Positions 11,744-23,332 of a stretch of 64,000 nucleotides of DNA are shown in pieces. The DNA is from Rhodocollybia butyracea (Eukaryota; Basidiomycota; Agaricomycetes; Agaricales; Omphalotaceae). Where the stretch lies: contig JADNRY010000050.1 in assembly GCA_015501585.1 (NCBI GenBank), positions 186,001-250,000 of the forward strand. Reading direction: 5' to 3'. The stretch's first letter is position 1, and each line of letters starts with the position of its first letter. Made by a program: the position numbers and the translations under genes. Below the pieces are notes generated by a model that was given only the letters and a program-made list of their open reading frames with translations, had not been told where the DNA came from and searched no databases.

Positions 11744-13331
11744 AGTTCTCGTTGAGCACAGGGTCTGAGGCTAGTCTCATTTTATAGTCTCAGACTATGG
11801 CGATTACAGAGCCAAAACGAATTTCTGGCCGACACCGGCGACAGTGAGAACGGAGGTAATGAGCGTGCGATGACGCAAGGATAAGCGCCCTGAACTATCT
11901 CACGGGTAAGTTCCTCCGCTCTTCGTCTCCGACACAGAGTATCTTCCGTTACTAATCACTTCATCGATATGCTGCGCTAAACAACCGAACTGAAAGGCGC
12001 GTGTCACTGTTAGTGGAACGTATCAATACTGCCGTGAGTTTCATGCACGATAAAGGCGACGCAATGGTGTGAATTGTTGGCGTTCTAGTTGGCGTATTAC
12101 TTTTTGTCCGACCATCGATTGGCCCTGCACAATTTCTTCATGGAGGGCTTCAGCTAGTCCGGCAAGGGATGGAAAAACTTTCAGAAGTTGTAGGTCAACA
12201 TTTTGTACTTTCAAGTTATCACAAAGAATAGGACGACAATACCAAGCCGACTTGGTTTCACACTGCACACGAGTTCTCAGTTTGACTACGTTTCCACTGT
12301 CCAGCACCTAAGAACGGTCTAGCGGATGTGGACTACTCCTACAGATCCAAATAATTCAAAACCCGATTCCGTTCTCTCCAACCACTCTGCACTGCTGGGG
12401 CTCGAGGATTGAGAGTCTCATAGAGGTATGTCGTTTCAAGATGATGTTGGTTGTTGTGCTAAGAGGGCATATGATGAGTAGATGAGCCAGGACTGAGGAC
12501 CGGGGTGATTTACTTCGAACTCAGAGAGTAAGCATCTCTACAAATTTACCCTCTGGAGTTTTCAAGGCAAGACAGATTAAATAACTCACCTCGAATGTTG
12601 AGAGCAAAGGTCAACACCCAGTATAGGCTCAAGATAATCGAAGCTGAAAGGGTCAAAATTAGGGGCTCAAGATCGGTATGTTTTTTTCGGTGGAGGCCCT
12701 TTGGAGGAGATCGAGGCTGGCGGGTCGCTGTCCATCTCTCGCAAGTATCCCGGAGCTTTACGTTTCTGTGGCTGTTAGTCCAAGCAGAATCATAGTAACT
12801 GGAATCAGCGAATGGATAACTAAAAGGTAACCGAGTCGACTGGTTTGGCTTTGAAGATATGCAGGCTGGGGGCATCACAGCCTGCGAGTTCTCAAGTAAA
12901 CGCATCCGGCCTAGTATCCGCGTTTCTCAAACACTCAAAATACGAGTTGGGCATTACTTAAGTGGTGATGGTCCATGGACAACGACAGAATAAGTGCATC
13001 ACTTGGAGTTCACTGTTTTTCAAGTTCACTGTTTTTAACGCACCAGCAGTACCAAGAGCTACATACTTAACATCATTCAAGGGTTCAGATTCCGACGCAT
13101 GCCTGTTGAATATCTGTTTCAGTACTACCTAGTCTGGGCCAGCTGCCAGTCCTAGTTTTTCCTCTGCGACTAATCCTTACTGACCACTGGTCCTCTGTTC
13201 AATGAAGATCAACATGAATTATGGTACAACTGTACTTACTAGACCTGTGAACAAATACTAAATACTGAATTAGAAATTTGATGAAATTAATCACTAATAA
13301 ATAGCATGGGCAGTAAGTATTCCATGGCAAT
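11744..13331 (-). other. region with one possible small multi-exon gene, unassigned
   Basis: A minus-strand frame (12905-12546) contains one hydrophobic helix, LILTLSASIILSLYWVLTFA, before a GTGAGT donor at about 12592. Another open frame lies at 12307-12041. They might be exons of a small one-TM protein, but no family is recognised and the join is not established. The rest of the stretch (11744-12040, 12910-13331) shows nothing. Confidence 0.25.
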
Positions 13332-15514
13332 TTAATTTTTTTCTTGCTTGTATAATTTGGCCATTTTCAGTCTGGCTCTCCAAACTTTCCCAACCCAAAA
13401 TACCCGTACAGCAAAAGCAACTGCAATGGTCCACAGTTTGGTTGGATGATGTCCTCCTCCCTTCCAAGCATCACGTACAAGCCTTCGGGTGTCAATTTGG
13501 TCCAATGCAAGGAGAAGACGCTTGTCGGGCAACTTGACTCTCTGAGAACAGTATTCATACCATACCATATGTTCTATTGAGGCCCCCTGTTCATTCAACC
13601 AGTCAAAAAACAGTGTTGAAGTATCTGGAATACTTCAAGCTTTGGTTAAATATGTTGTAAATATGTTCAGGCAAACAGTCAGACAACTCACTGAATGTTT
13701 GCAACACTAATTGCGAAGCACTTCAGAGTGTAGAATGCTCGGTATTTGGCCATTGCTTCATCCCTTGAATCTATAAAATACCTTCCTGACCGTTTGGGAT
13801 CCATTACAAAATCTCCAAAGGAAGCATGATGCATTCCGATATTCATGCCACTGTCATGTTCTGGAATGTTTAACACTGAATTCAAACCAGAAAATAAAGC
13901 TCCAACTTTTCCCTTGTCAAGAGAAATAAATTTTCAGCATTGCACAAGATGCAGAGCTTGTGAAAGTGGAAGACCATAGGGATGTGGTTTGTACCAGAAC
14001 CAGGCTTGTGGTGGTAGAAGAGACTGATGTCATGGTGGGTGTGTGGGAGGAGCTGCAGGGCAGTAGCTGCGATTGTATTCAGGGTTATTGTGTTTCCTGT
14101 GGTGGGCCGGGGATGGGTGGTTGGGTCTGAAGATGGAAATGGGGATGATGGATCTGGGGTTGGAGATGGAGGTGTTGCCATAGTGGACAATGAGGCTGGG
14201 ATTGGGGCTGAGGCTGAGGCTAGGACTAGGGCTGGACAGGGCTGGGGATAGGGCTGTCATGGCTGAGCAAGACAATCTGAGAAAGAATGGACATGGTAAG
14301 CTGGTAATCCTGCTCATTCTATGGCAGAGTGCAGGATCAGCATGTACAGCAGGTCAAGATCGGGATATGGTGAGTTAAAGTCATATGGAACAGTCACTTT
14401 CAGTATGATCTTCAACTGCTCAGTGGGTAGTGTATGATAGTCCCCCACATATTTAAGAATAGTTGCTGCATAGATAAACTGTCCACAAGCCCTCTGCACA
14501 AGCTGCTGGATGATGTGGTTACCAGCCAGTCTTGTGCTACATGGGCCATTGTTGATCCATGACCTTGTCGAATCAATCCTGAATTCATCTTTAAGATAGT
14601 TTGCAATGTCCACTCCTGACTGAAATGAGTCATCAAGCTCAGTGCAGTCTAATATGAGTTGGAATTGTTCATGCCTAAAAGCATTTCGAATGCGAGGCTC
14701 CAGCCGACTGCATATCAAGAACTCAAATGGCAAAGGAGGTTGAACTCAGCACTTTTAGCTTGGCGAATGATAGAAAGTAAGCGTTCTTGAGATGCAATAT
14801 CTATACATTCATCCAGGCCGTCAATTACAATGAGCCGAGGAAGTACCTTCAGTTGTTCGGGAGACAGCTTGCTGCAAGGCGGACTATTAGTTCCTGAAAT
14901 TGTGTTTCTAGCGAAGCTTGTATAATGTCTGGCCTGCTATAAGCAACATAGGTGATTGGTCTGTTCAGGATTGGGCTGGATGAGGGAGATACAGCCAACT
15001 GGTAGGCAATGGTGATAAAGAAGTGGGAAAGTGTACTGCGGAGGCCAGAAGGGTCAGTGCGAGAAAAGAAAAAGCTTGCCGCAAGACCAGTAGTTGGAAA
15101 GACTCGGAAATTGTTTGAGCTATGGCCGATTTTCCAACTCCAGCTGCGCCATAAAGCCAGTATATAGATGTTGGTTTGGAGTCACTTCTAGCCCAGTCCT
15201 CGAGAGTGTCGAGAACGTGAGCCCGTGTGCCGGGATGACATTTGGGAGGAGGGAAGCGCTGTTCAGCGTTGTAAGAAGCACTAAGCACAGCCTTTTGAGC
15301 TAGCGTTTCGAGGCCTTTGGAAACTACAAACATAAGTGTAGTGTATTCCAAGTCGGAAGTGCGAATTAAACTCACTCGAACGCTCCAGTTCTTCCAAGTC
15401 GTCTCGGGGATCAACACGAACATTGTAGTGATTAATATTTCCCCCAACATTAGTGAATGAGCCACCATTGATAGTGGATTGGTTGGCACCAGCGAAGAAA
15501 GCCAACTGCGACAT
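13332..15514 (-). pseudogene. NLR-2: NACHT NTPase, frame-broken
   Basis: Paralogue of NLR-1. Exon 1 starts at 15514 (MSQLAFFAGANQSTINGGSF) and ends in a GTGAGT donor at about 15376. Exon 2 has GAAGVGKSAIAQTISES and then shifts frame. By comparison with NLR-1, single-base losses lie near 15098 (after the Walker A helix), 14880 (ctgcaaggcgg), 14740 (ggttgaactcag) and 14523 (accagccag), and a one-base gain lies near 14574. Walker B (IVIDGLDEC) is still readable at about 14830. The insert (14280-13990) is Ser/Pro-rich and unlike those of the other copies. The last exon (13598-13332) is open and shows the full C-terminal module: MVWYEYCSQRVKLPDKRLLL, ALDQIDTRRLVRDAWKGGG. At least five indels make a functional full-length product unlikely. 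Confidence 0.85.
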
Positions 15515-15639
15515 CACTAGAACTGGAAGAAAGACGTCGATCTTTGCTTCAGCGCCTATTTTCGTTTGCGTGAGAGTCCGTACCCGGTTCCCGAGCTTCC
15601 AAATTATCTCACACTCCAAAGCTTCAGCGCTTCAGCTTC

Positions 15640-16375
15640 AAGTCTTCACTGGGCCAGTGATGAAAAGGTTTCTAAATGCTGGCATCAATGTGTCACGATT
15701 GAGAAGTGGAATTTCACCGTAATCGTCATGAAACAATCCAAGCCGCCAGGCCCATGGGAAGAGCAGTTCAAGAAAGTCTTCATAGACATGGCCGAATGTG
15801 CGTTTTCTCTTTCCATTTTTGGTCGGTTCGTTATCAACCTTCTCTAATCGGTTACAAGATAACCTCAAGAAGTCTCATTCCTCAATCTCAGTAAACCCAA
15901 AGGCTCTGTTGCAGGCTGCATCTGGAGCGATTGAGATTCCTCCTTAGACCTCCTAGGCCTCAGGCCTCAGTAGTCGACGCGCACTCAGAACATCAGACGG
16001 ATACTTCAAGCATCAGTTCTTATCGATATCCCTTCCCGCTGCTGAAATGCTCACCGAAAACCCTTTTGATCATTTATATCGCTACCATCTTGAATCGTTT
16101 TTCTACGTTCTCATCTGGACAACTCCCGCAGGACTGCCGGAATCTGAGCTCCGAACTATGGGATATCGATATCTTTCAAACGTTACCTTGGTTTTTTTTC
16201 CTCTGGTGTCGAGTTTAAGAAGCGGTTTTTTGTCGTAAATGTTGTGAAGCAGTTGGAGCCGTTATGGGAAGCGCAACCACTGGACGAGTTCAACAGGGTC
16301 TTTTGCGTAGATATTCTTGAATGTACGTATTCTTATCCAGCTTATCACTAACTTTCTCGTCCGAGAAAGCTCGTC
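15640..16375 (+). pseudogene. FunK1-type kinase fragments, tandem and decayed
   Basis: Positions 16047-16130 read ENPFDHLYRYHLESFFYVLI, the C-lobe signature of the fungal FunK1 protein-kinase family (HLYRHDLESFFYVLxW). A tail fragment follows at 16208-16370 (VVKQLEPLWEAQPLDEF in one frame). An additional, separate tail copy lies at 15650-15850 (FTVIVMKQSKPPGPWEEQFK). No N-lobe, VAIK lysine, HRD or DFG motif is seen, so only 3' parts remain. Orientation is divergent from NLR-2. Related relics occur at 2220, 16500, 20575-21180 and 46550-47230. Confidence 0.6.
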
Positions 16376-16489
16376 ACCGTCACTGATATTAGCGAATCCA
16401 ATTGGATGATGGACCGCCTCGAGGACGTTCTGTTGCGGCCATGCAGAACAATTAGGACCTTTTCACGACAGCCAACGCATGCGGCGCGG

Positions 16490-16640
16490 CTGTCTCCTCA
16501 AACTCTCTCGTTCCCTACTCGCTGCACCGAAAATCCACTTGATCATCTCTAGATATCCATATAACCTCGAACTATTTCCCTACGCTCTCATCGAATCTTA
16601 GACAGGTTTACACTACTTGCCAAAATGTACAAGTAAGGCC
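16490..16640 (+). pseudogene. second FunK1 C-lobe relic
   Basis: The text gaaaatccacttgatcat... at 16537 matches the FunK1 relic at 16050 (gaaaacccttttgatcat). It runs on into cctcgaactatttccctacgctctcat, the degraded counterpart of LESFFYVLI. Stops interrupt all frames. Confidence 0.4.
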
Positions 16641-17991
16641 TCTCAAACGATGTGTCAAATTTTCAGCACTCAGTCGCTGTATCCTGGAGTGACGACAACT
16701 GCAAAAACGAGCAAGAGCTGGAATCTCGGGCGAGGCAGACAAACTCTCCGTTCTTTCTCCTGTTGAGCCCTGGCTTTGACCCCTCCTTGATATGTTGAAT
16801 ACAGGGCTTGTGTAACACGACCGAAGAGTACAACAGGTGTTTGAACTTCATACCATGGCGCTGGCAAAAAGGCTTCACCGGGTGATTGTAGACGGGTAAT
16901 TCCATCACGTTGCCGTTAATTCAGTGGCTACTCAGAGGTGTAGATATGACGGTACTCAGTACTCATCCTTGGCTGTCGTCATCCACTTTGCAGGACTCAA
17001 GTTTCCTATCGAGGTGAACGTAGTTTCTTGTCCAGTGGAAGTAACGGGAAATAACATGCAAACCATGCCTCATATTGGAAAGAGTACCAGCTACACATTA
17101 GCGGTATCAAGAGCTACATGCCTCGTATTGGATCTCAACGCGTACCTTCGTTGGGCTACCACGTCCACATCAGCCGGCACTACCTCCATCCTGACCACCG
17201 TCCTTTCTCCTCTGTTGAACCTGTCGAAGGAATTGCTTCGGGCAATGGAGTCCCGCCCCTGCCTTTCGGCTTCCGTTGTAGGTGGGACGCGTTTCGTGTC
17301 TTGTATATTCTACCCTTCCGGGGGGATTTCTGTTTTTCCCTTTCCTATTTTATTTATCCTCCCTCTTTTGTTTATCCGAGTGCCTAGATATGACTTGGCA
17401 GTTTCGTGTATTTACTTATATACAGGACACGTCGTCCTTTCACCCTCAGTCGTTTGTCACGTACACTTCTGAGGGTGAGTTTATACTTTATTTATCAGTT
17501 TATGGAACTCGTACTTACGTCTATCTATAGCCTAGACTTATACGTGTTTCACAGGTACATATAGTCTCAATACGAGTCGTTTGTCACGTACACTTCTGAG
17601 GCTTAGACTTATACGTGTTTCACAGAACCATGGCTTCGACTCCTCCTCTGTTTAATCCAGGATCTGTGTAACACGACAGCAGGATTCAGAGGCAAAGGCC
17701 TTAGGTTGAGCGGTGAAAACATGGATAATCAAGTGGATAATCCACCCAGTAACTCACACCCATAACTTCAATGTATCTCAAGGTCTCAACTAGGGAGGTT
17801 TACCGTTTGATTGCTAATCTCTAAACAAGCTTGGCTGAGTTTACTACAAGTCTATGACTGATCACTGCACTTATTGTATGCATCAAGCACTTGTCACATA
17901 CACCTGTTACCCCAAGTGTACCAACTAGTAAATACTGAATTGGAAAATTCAAAAATTCAATGAACCAGAACCCAACAAATAATGCAGTCAA
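16640..17991. repeat. gene-poor repeat region between NLR-2 and NLR-3
   Basis: A unit containing agacaaactctccgttcttt and then tgtgtaacacgac (16738-16830) recurs in part at 17630-17690 and at 21270-21350. A short direct repeat with cctagacttatacgtgtttcacag occurs at about 17531 and 17602, and tcgtttgtcacgtacacttctgagg occurs at 17450 and 17577. The open frames at 16924-17530 have no recognisable domain. Confidence 0.5.
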
Positions 17992-19957
17992 CTAAGAGTC
18001 CCAGGGAATTTTAGTTTTCCTTGGCTTAGATATTTTGGCTATCATCCTTCTTACTCTCCATAGTATCCCAAGCCTGGATATCTGTGCAGCAAGCACAACT
18101 GCACGAGCCCAGTCTTTGGTTGGGCGATGTGCTCCTCTTTTCCAAGCAAAACTTACAAGCCCTTGTGCATCAATCTGGTCCAATGCAACAAGAATCCTTT
18201 TGCTGGGAAACTTGACTTCTTGAGAACAGTATGCATGCCATTCTATGTCTGCTATTAAATGCAGCTCATGGTCCAGCCAGGTAAAAATTGGGCCTGGAAG
18301 TGGATTACTTCAGGCTTTTGGTCAATGATGGATGATGGCAGGCAAGCAGCTAGTAGACAACTCACAAATTATTGAATAGGATGTTTGCAACAGCAATTGA
18401 AATGGACCTCAGAAGATAGAATGCTAGTTGTTCCGCCATAGCCTCCCTAGTTGCATCTACAAAATACCTTCCCGACCGCTTCGGATCAACCAGGAAATCT
18501 CGAAAGGAAGCATGACGAATTCCAATATCGTCATGGACAGCATGCTCTGGGATATTTAAAACTGAATGTAGTCCAAAAAGCAATGCTGCAACTTTCCCCT
18601 TGTTAAGCGAAAATATGTGTTCCAGCATTACACACGATGTCAGGCGTATAAAACTTGGAATGCCACAGAGACTGGGCGTGAGATAGTGGTTCACTTGCCT
18701 GGTGGCAAACATGGAACTGACAGAGCCGCCCAAAGCAATATAAGAAAGAATGAAAAGGGTGATCTGGTAATCCTGCTCATCTATGGCCAAACGCAGGATA
18801 AGCATGTACAGCAGGTCAAGATCAGGATATGGCGAGTCAAAATATTCTGGGACAGTGACATTCAGAATGATTTTCAACCGTTCAGTGGGTAGTGCACGGT
18901 AGTCTCCCACATATTTAAGAACAGTGGCTGCATAAACAAATTGTCCACAGGCCCTCTGCACAAGCTGCTGGATGATATGGTTACCAGGCCAGTCTTGTGC
19001 TACATGGGCCATTGCTGATCCGTGACCTTGTTGAATCATGCTAAATTCATCTTTGAGATACTTGGCAATGTCCACTCCAGACTGGAAAGAGTCTCCAAGC
19101 TCAGTACAGTCTAATATGAGTTGGAGCTGTTCATGCCTAAAAGCATTTCGAATGCGAGGTTCAGGCCTGCTGCATATCAAGAACTCAAATGGCAAAGGAG
19201 GTTGAGCATCAGCACTTTTAGCTTGGCGGATGATAGAAAGTAAGCGTTCTTGAGACGCAATATCAACGCATTCATCCAGGCCATCAATTACAATGAGCCG
19301 AGGAAGAATGCTCAGTTGCTCGGGAGACAGCTGGCTGCATGGCTTGACTATCAGCTCATGAAACTGTGTTTCCAGCGAAGCTTGTATGATGTCTGGCCTG
19401 CTATAAGCAACACGTGTGATTGATTTGTTCAGGATTGGGCTAGATGAAGGAGATACGGCCAACTGATAGGCGAGCGTGATGAAGAAGTGGGAAAGTGTAC
19501 TTCGGAGGCCGGAGGGTCAGTGCGAGAAAAGAAAAAGCTTGCCGCAAGACCGCTTGTTGAGAAAGACTCTGAAATTGTTTGTGCTATAGCCGATTTACCA
19601 ACGCCAGCTGCTCCGTAAAGCCAATATATCGATGTCGGTTTGGATTTACTTCTGACCCAGCGCCTGAGAGTTTTGAGAACGTGAGTCCGTGTACCGGGAT
19701 GACATTTAGGAGGAGGGAAGCGTTGCTCGGCGTTGTGAGAGGCGCTAATCACAGTCTTTTGAGTGAGTGTTTCGAGGCCCTTGGAAACTACAAAGATAAC
19801 TGAGCTAGGGTAATCCAGGGAAGTGCGGATTATACTCACTAGAGCGCTCCAGTTCATCTAAGTTATCTTGGTGATCAACTTGAACATTATAATGATGAAT
19901 GTTAGTGAATGATCCACCACTGATAGCGAAATGTTTAGCATCAGGGAAGAATGACAT
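17992..19957 (-). pseudogene. NLR-3: NACHT NTPase with one frameshift
   Basis: Third paralogue. Exon 1: 19957-19840, MSFFPDAKHFAISGGSFTN, in which four codons of the Gly/Asn motif (VGGN in NLR-2) are missing. Intron 19839-19788. Exon 2 is open through GAAGVGKSAIAQTISESF to about 19510. There the homopolymer that is gggg in NLR-1 (1677-1680) is ggg, shifting the frame. It then stays open to 18362 (IVIDGLDECVDIAS Walker B; LEHIFSLNKGKVAALLFGLH). The variable insert is short here (about 18700-18620). The last exon (about 18280-17992) has VALDQIDAQGLVSFAWKRG and ends ..KIPWDS. A single homopolymer indel could be a recent mutation or a sequencing error; if corrected, the gene would be whole. Confidence 0.8.
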
Positions 19958-20457
19958 GACGGTGCAGCAGCCAAGATAACGAGTTTTGAGTAGATCCACA
20001 AAGCTTGATACTAGGGAGAATAGTGTCGGGGAAGCAGTGAGTTGTGAAGAAGTTGAAGGTTCGGGTTACCAAGGTTATCCTTTACTCCCCTCCGAGTCGC
20101 GTTGGCCAGTCTGAAGTTGTCCTCATGTTAATCCATTGTTCTCGTGTTAACCAGCCGTTGTCCTCAAGCTGTCCTCATGTCAACCTCAGACTGGTTCAAG
20201 AATCATAAGGGTTACTGAATTGCAGGATTTGGAGCTGTGTATGACTAGCACTTTCAGCCGTCTTGGACGTATGTGGCGGGTTGGTGGCGGGCTGGCAAAG
20301 GCATCACTAGCTTAATTCCAGCGCCTATTTTCAGAAGTTCCCACAAACTTCTCTTCAAGTCCGTCGTTTTCTTTTGTCAATTGGACAAGAAAAGTCATCA
20401 ACGCATGTGCACAATGTACTATCCAACATCGACGATCGATTAATCTCCTGACGGTTA

Positions 20458-20485
20458 CACCACCACCACCACCACCACCACCACC
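20458..20485. repeat. (CAC)n microsatellite
   Basis: About nine uninterrupted CAC triplets. Not within a credible coding exon. Confidence 0.95.
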
Positions 20486-20574
20486 TGAAACTTGTCGTTA
20501 TGCATGCGCTGAAAATTTTCCAGGCGAAGGCATATCTTGTTATTGTTCTCCTTGGTAGGCCTGAAGATTTCTGG

Positions 20575-21200
20575 TGTCGAGTTTGAGATCTAGAAGTGGA
20601 AGTGTCATGCGTCAAGGAGCAGTCGGAGCCGTAGGATGCGTACGAGACGGTCTTTGTAGATATCCTCGAATGCACGTTTTTCTTTTCCTTTTGTTCAGTT
20701 TATCGTTGAGCGTATTTGCAGTCGGTTCGGTTGCCTCGGTGTCTCCTCGCTACGTCACACCGCGATCGCGGAAGACGACCGCACGCTTGTCACGCCGTCT
20801 CCGTCTCCTCGTTACAAGTAATGTTTTTAGCGGTTGCAAATACGCTCTTCGCTAACAGGTCACCATTTGCATCATTGCACATACACGAAGGCTTGTTACC
20901 TCCCTTTCGATACCAGTGAAGGCAATTCAATGATGGAAGTACTGTCATGAGGATGTCGACCATTGAAGCTGAAGTTCCATCACGATTCGCGGGTATACAG
21001 AGCAATCAAGATATTTTCTCGACAGTCGACGCACACGACGCCGCTGCTTCCTCTAGCTCAAGTTTCAAGGCCTCAAACCCGAAAGATATTGCACGCGGAC
21101 CTATTCCTCACCGCCGACCTACTCGATCTACATCGCCATGATCTTAAATTATTTTCCTACCTCATCAATATCTGGACAGGTCTACACTACTTGCCAAAAA
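20575..21200 (+). pseudogene. FunK1-type kinase relics 5' of NLR-3
   Basis: Positions 20575-20710 repeat the FunK1 tail seen at 16208 (gtcgagttt..agaagyg.. and gtagatat-cctcgaatgcacg). Positions 21085-21180 read ILHADLFLTADLLDLHRHDL and then KLFSYLINIW, a clear FunK1 C-lobe match. Stops and frame changes interrupt it. The region is divergent from NLR-3, like the relics beside NLR-2 and NLR-4. Confidence 0.55.
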
Positions 21201-21600
21201 GTAGGCCCAGCTGTGACGTGAATGCCTGGACTCGTGACGGCAACTATATACGAAAACGCGCAAAAGGCAGACAAACTATCCGTTCTTTCTCCTCCGTTGT
21301 GCTATAGCTTTGACTCCTCTTTGATTTGTTCAATCAGCTTTTGTGTAACACTATACAGAACTTCATTAAGCAAAGGGCCTGATGTAGATCCCAATAATGT
21401 TTCCTTGGTGGGCCGTATCATGACCAAAAGGTTGTACTTAGAGGCTAACATATTGTGGAAGCGCTCGAACGGATAACGAATGAGAAGAACTTGCTCGAGT
21501 CGATGCCATTTTTTTTTTGTTGAATCCGTTAATCTAATCTACTTTTTGAAAATGTCCTCGGGGTACATTGTGGAACGACGTCTACTGCTTTCTTAGTATC

Positions 21601-21693
21601 GGGCGTATGGTCTAGAGGTATGATACCTGCTTTGGGCACGCTTGCATTGAACTCCATTGTAGGGGGTCTTCGGTTCGAATCCGGATTCGCCCC
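21601..21693 (+). tRNA. tRNA-Pro (TGG), intron of 21 nt
   Basis: The acceptor GGGCGTA pairs with TTCGCCC (one T-T mismatch); discriminator C. D-arm tgGTCTAGAGGTATGAt (A box). Anticodon stem CCTGC/GTAGG, loop TTTGGG with anticodon TGG at 21633-21635. The intron 21637-21657 interrupts after position 37. T-arm TTCGG-TTCGAAT-CCGGA (B box). A run of seven T (21718-21724) downstream can end pol III transcription. Best candidate for a working gene in the cluster. Confidence 0.85.
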
Positions 21694-22017
21694 ATAAACA
21701 ACGCACCTACAGGTGAATTTTTTTCTTTCTAATGGCCGAGTACTCACTAAGTACCAGGAAACCCTCTCTTTTGCAGTTCGGCGGTGAAAGGCTGTCGTTT
21801 CGTATTGACAGACACTTCAAGACACGACATTGTCAGAACCACGGTATATTCTCCGGCGAGGTGCTACAACTTAAGAGAGACATGAGGTACTACGAGCAGC
21901 AGACGAACTATCGATGGTGGTGATTACGCTATATAAGAAAGACAACTGTTCTCCGGAGTCTATACTGCTACACTGCGGGAAGCAGAGATGGACATGCAGT
22001 ATCGCATTTTTAATATT

Positions 22018-22142
22018 GAGCGTATGGTCTGGAGGTATGATACCTGCTTGGGGAGTGGGTAGGCTGCTAGGTTTAAGTATCCTGTTTCATGAATCTATCT
22101 ATTGATTGCAGGGGGTCTTTGGTTCAAATCCGAATTCGCCCC
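22018..22142 (+). tRNA. tRNA-Pro-like, anticodon GGG, intron about 53 nt; probably a relic
   Basis: Same family as 21601. The acceptor is GAGCGTA against TTCGCCC (A-C mismatch at position 2). Anticodon stem CCTGC/GCAGG perfect; loop TTGGGG gives GGG instead of TGG. Intron about 22054-22106. The T-loop TTCAAAT is intact. The mismatch and altered loop argue for a decaying copy. Confidence 0.55.
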
Positions 22143-22568
22143 ATGGGTTTCCATATCAGCTCTTGTTTCTTGTTTTGGCCTGAGTATTTACTAGTCATTC
22201 GTCGCCTTAAAAATATTTTTTCCTCCAAAAGATCTCGATTCTCCTCTTCTCCAACTTGTAGACAGCCCTCACAGTCTTGCAGAGAAGGGGGAAAAATGCA
22301 AGAGGTACAAAAATATGGCTGAAAGCAGCGCAAGCTGCAAAGCAAGACTTCAAAATGGGATATTGAACCATCGACCAGTTCTCGCTGTTGGTACCCCTCC
22401 GAGCTTGAGATGTATTTACGGATACATCAAGATCATTTATGGCCAAAGCAGTAACCGCAAAGCAAGACTGTTGTTGTTCTTCATTTTCCCTTACCTCTTT
22501 CTCCATAGTTACATTGTTGGAGGTCAAGATGGACCTAGATGGACGTGTAGTACTACATTGTTAACATT

Positions 22569-22672
22569 GGGCGTATGGTCTAGAGGTTGATACCTGCTTT
22601 GGGTTCAATGGGCGCAGCAGGCGTATTTGATTATCCACCAGGGGGTCTTTGGTTCGAATCCAAATTCGCCCT
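22569..22672 (+). tRNA. tRNA-Pro-like (TGG), intron about 33 nt; probably a relic
   Basis: Acceptor GGGCGTA/TTCGCCC kept. The D-loop has lost one base (GAGGTTGAT against GAGGTATGAT). The anticodon loop TTTGGG is kept, but the 3' stem reads CCAGG, leaving a C-C mismatch with CCTGC. B box ggTTCGAATCC is intact; T-run at about 22709. Confidence 0.55.
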
Positions 22673-23039
22673 ATGTCTCTATTCGCTCTCATCTCTTGTT
22701 TTTGGCCCAGTATTCACCCGTCATTTGGTGGCCTCGGATATTGTTTCCTCCAAAAAAAATCTCTAGGTCTCCAACTCATGGATAGCCCTAGCAAACCTTG
22801 GACAAATCCTTAAATTCAGCAGGAGAAAGGTAAAATTGCAAGCGGCGGTACAGTAATATCATGCATGGCTCAAAGCGGTGCAAACTGGAAAGCAGGACTT
22901 CGAAACGGGACATTGTACCTGACCAGTTCTAATTGTTGGTACTCCTCAAGATGTACTGTATGAGCTCTCTTTCTCCATAGATACATTGTGGGATGTAGTA
23001 CAGATAGTGGACACTGTGCAGCACTACATTATTGCCATT

Positions 23040-23147
23040 GGGCATATGGTCTAGAGGTATGATACCTGCTTGGATTGTGAGCGGCTTCGTTCCGTCAATT
23101 TCATTATCCACTGCAGGATGTCTTCGGTTCGAATCCGAATTTGCCCC
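23040..23147 (+). tRNA. tRNA-Pro-like, altered anticodon (GGA frame), intron about 36 nt
   Basis: The acceptor is GGGCATA paired with TTTGCCC: the G5-C68 pair of the other copies has become A-T on both sides. Anticodon stem CCTGC/GCAGG perfect; the loop starts TTGGAT, putting GGA (a Ser-type anticodon) at 34-36 if the loop is read normally. D and T arms intact. May be a relic or a re-coded copy. Confidence 0.5.
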
Positions 23148-23332
23148 ATCAAGAAGACTTTGTTCAGTCATGTTTTGGCCCGAGTAACAGCTTGGGGACC
23201 CGCTCTACCGAACCCGATGCAATACAGCAGAAATATAGCCTGAGTTGCGCTGAAAATGACTAGTAAGTGCTTATACAATGGGGGTTGAAGGGACTAAAAA
23301 CATCAACCGAAGTGAGGAAACCAATCACGTAT

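Noticed and set aside
17118..17530. Overlapping plus-strand frames with hydrophobic stretches (LSYFIYPPSF and similar)
   Set aside because: T/C-rich DNA in a repeat region; no start context, no family and no splice-consistent extension.
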